Below, in pieces: positions 63,785-64,000 of a DNA stretch of 64,000 bases. The notes beneath the pieces are model-generated. The model had not been told where the DNA came from. It was given only the letters and a program-made list of their open reading frames with translations, and did not search any database. A program made the translations under genes and the position numbers. The first letter of the stretch is position 1, and each line of letters opens with the position of its first letter. Source of the DNA: Bacillota bacterium. Lineage in GTDB: Bacteria > Bacillota > Clostridia > Lachnospirales > Lachnospiraceae. The stretch is from positions 1 to 64,000 of the forward strand of contig JAEYSV010000023.1 in NCBI GenBank assembly GCA_023434365.1. Reading direction: 5' to 3'.

Positions 63785-63803
63785 TATAGCATAGTATGCT
63801 ATA
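63785..63803. promoter_or_regulatory. Palindrome downstream of the GH3 gene
   Basis: TATAGCATAGTATGCTATA is a perfect 19-bp palindrome that overlaps a TATAAT-like sequence. It could be an operator for the next gene or a short hairpin. Confidence 0.45.
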
Positions 63804-63913
63804 ATAACAATATAGATTTATAAAAGTCTTTACTAAAAGTGGTTTACTTTAATTTTGGTCGAAAATTATCGGCTAAGAGGCAACGATTATTACAGAAGGG
63901 ATATGGAAGCAGG

Positions 63914-64000
63914 ATGAAAAAATACTTTATGTCTATGACTTTACAACGTAAAGTAAGACTTATGTTTTTGTATATGATGTTAGTCTGTATCCTTTTCTGT
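63914..64000 (+). CDS. Start of a membrane protein, probably a sensor histidine kinase (cut by the window edge)
   Basis: Twenty-nine codons are visible: MKKYFMSMTLQRKVRL, then a hydrophobic run (MFLYMMLVCILFC) that looks like the first membrane helix. A short basic N-terminus followed by one helix is typical of YesM-type kinases, which often regulate adjacent sugar transporter operons with an AraC-type regulator. GGAAGCAGG precedes the ATG. Identity is a guess because the gene is truncated. Confidence 0.4.
   Translation, partial: MKKYFMSMTLQRKVRLMFLYMMLVCILFC

Overview
The window is AT-rich, densely coded DNA from a low-GC Gram-positive anaerobe of the Clostridia, most likely a plant-polysaccharide-degrading Lachnospiraceae member close to Lachnoclostridium (Clostridium) phytofermentans. 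This is inferred from the dgt-dnaG-sigA order, a mcsA-mcsB-clpC operon, type-A RNase P RNA, a GH3 enzyme beside a sugar ABC importer, an extracellular cohesin-like protein and strong AGGAGG-type ribosome sites. No database search was possible, so names rest on motifs and neighbourhood. Layout: 1-9.2 kb holds an xpaC/telA pair, a sodium:solute symporter, a VOC protein, a membrane-anchored alpha/beta hydrolase, aroD and queH. 9.2-12 kb is a Fur-type-controlled ferrous iron operon, feoA-feoB plus a 49-residue Cys-rich FeoB partner. 12-19.9 kb is the replication/transcription core: dgt, dnaG, sigA, trmK, a Nif3-like gene and a nucleoside kinase. 20-23.2 kb is an accessory island with an IS3-type orfA remnant, a four-helix-bundle protein and an unknown gene, ending at rnpB on the minus strand. 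23.7-30.1 kb holds an unknown gene, a long M29-type peptidase and purM-purN-purD. 30.3-34.1 kb encodes two exported proteins: an SH3/glucosaminidase and a cohesin/cadherin-like membrane protein. 34.3-41 kb is the protein quality-control operon, led by a GntR regulator where CtsR would be expected, then radA and tRNA-Trp. 41.4-48 kb holds a candidate small RNA (possibly 6S), hisS, a HAD phosphatase, an epimerase-PHP-DUF523 cluster and DUF1846. 48.4-51.9 kb holds a CPBP protease and a second small island (isochorismatase, SEC-C protein) ending at an XRE regulator. 52-57.9 kb holds a PAS histidine kinase, an HD-GYP response regulator, a DUF4015 glycosidase and a cymR-cysK pair. 58.3-64 kb is a sugar ABC transporter, a GH3 glycosidase and the start of a probable sensor kinase. 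The most unusual signal is a family of four polypurine repeat arrays built from 7-nt blocks plus a closing hexamer. Unit lengths step through 20, 27, 34 and 41 nt. Each array begins at the 3' end of a gene (nucleoside kinase, rnpB, CPBP protease, XRE regulator), purine strand in the sense direction, and convergent pairs bracket the two islands. A second element, a 71-bp near-identical core between two hairpins of unrelated sequence, follows two intrinsic terminators 38 kb apart.
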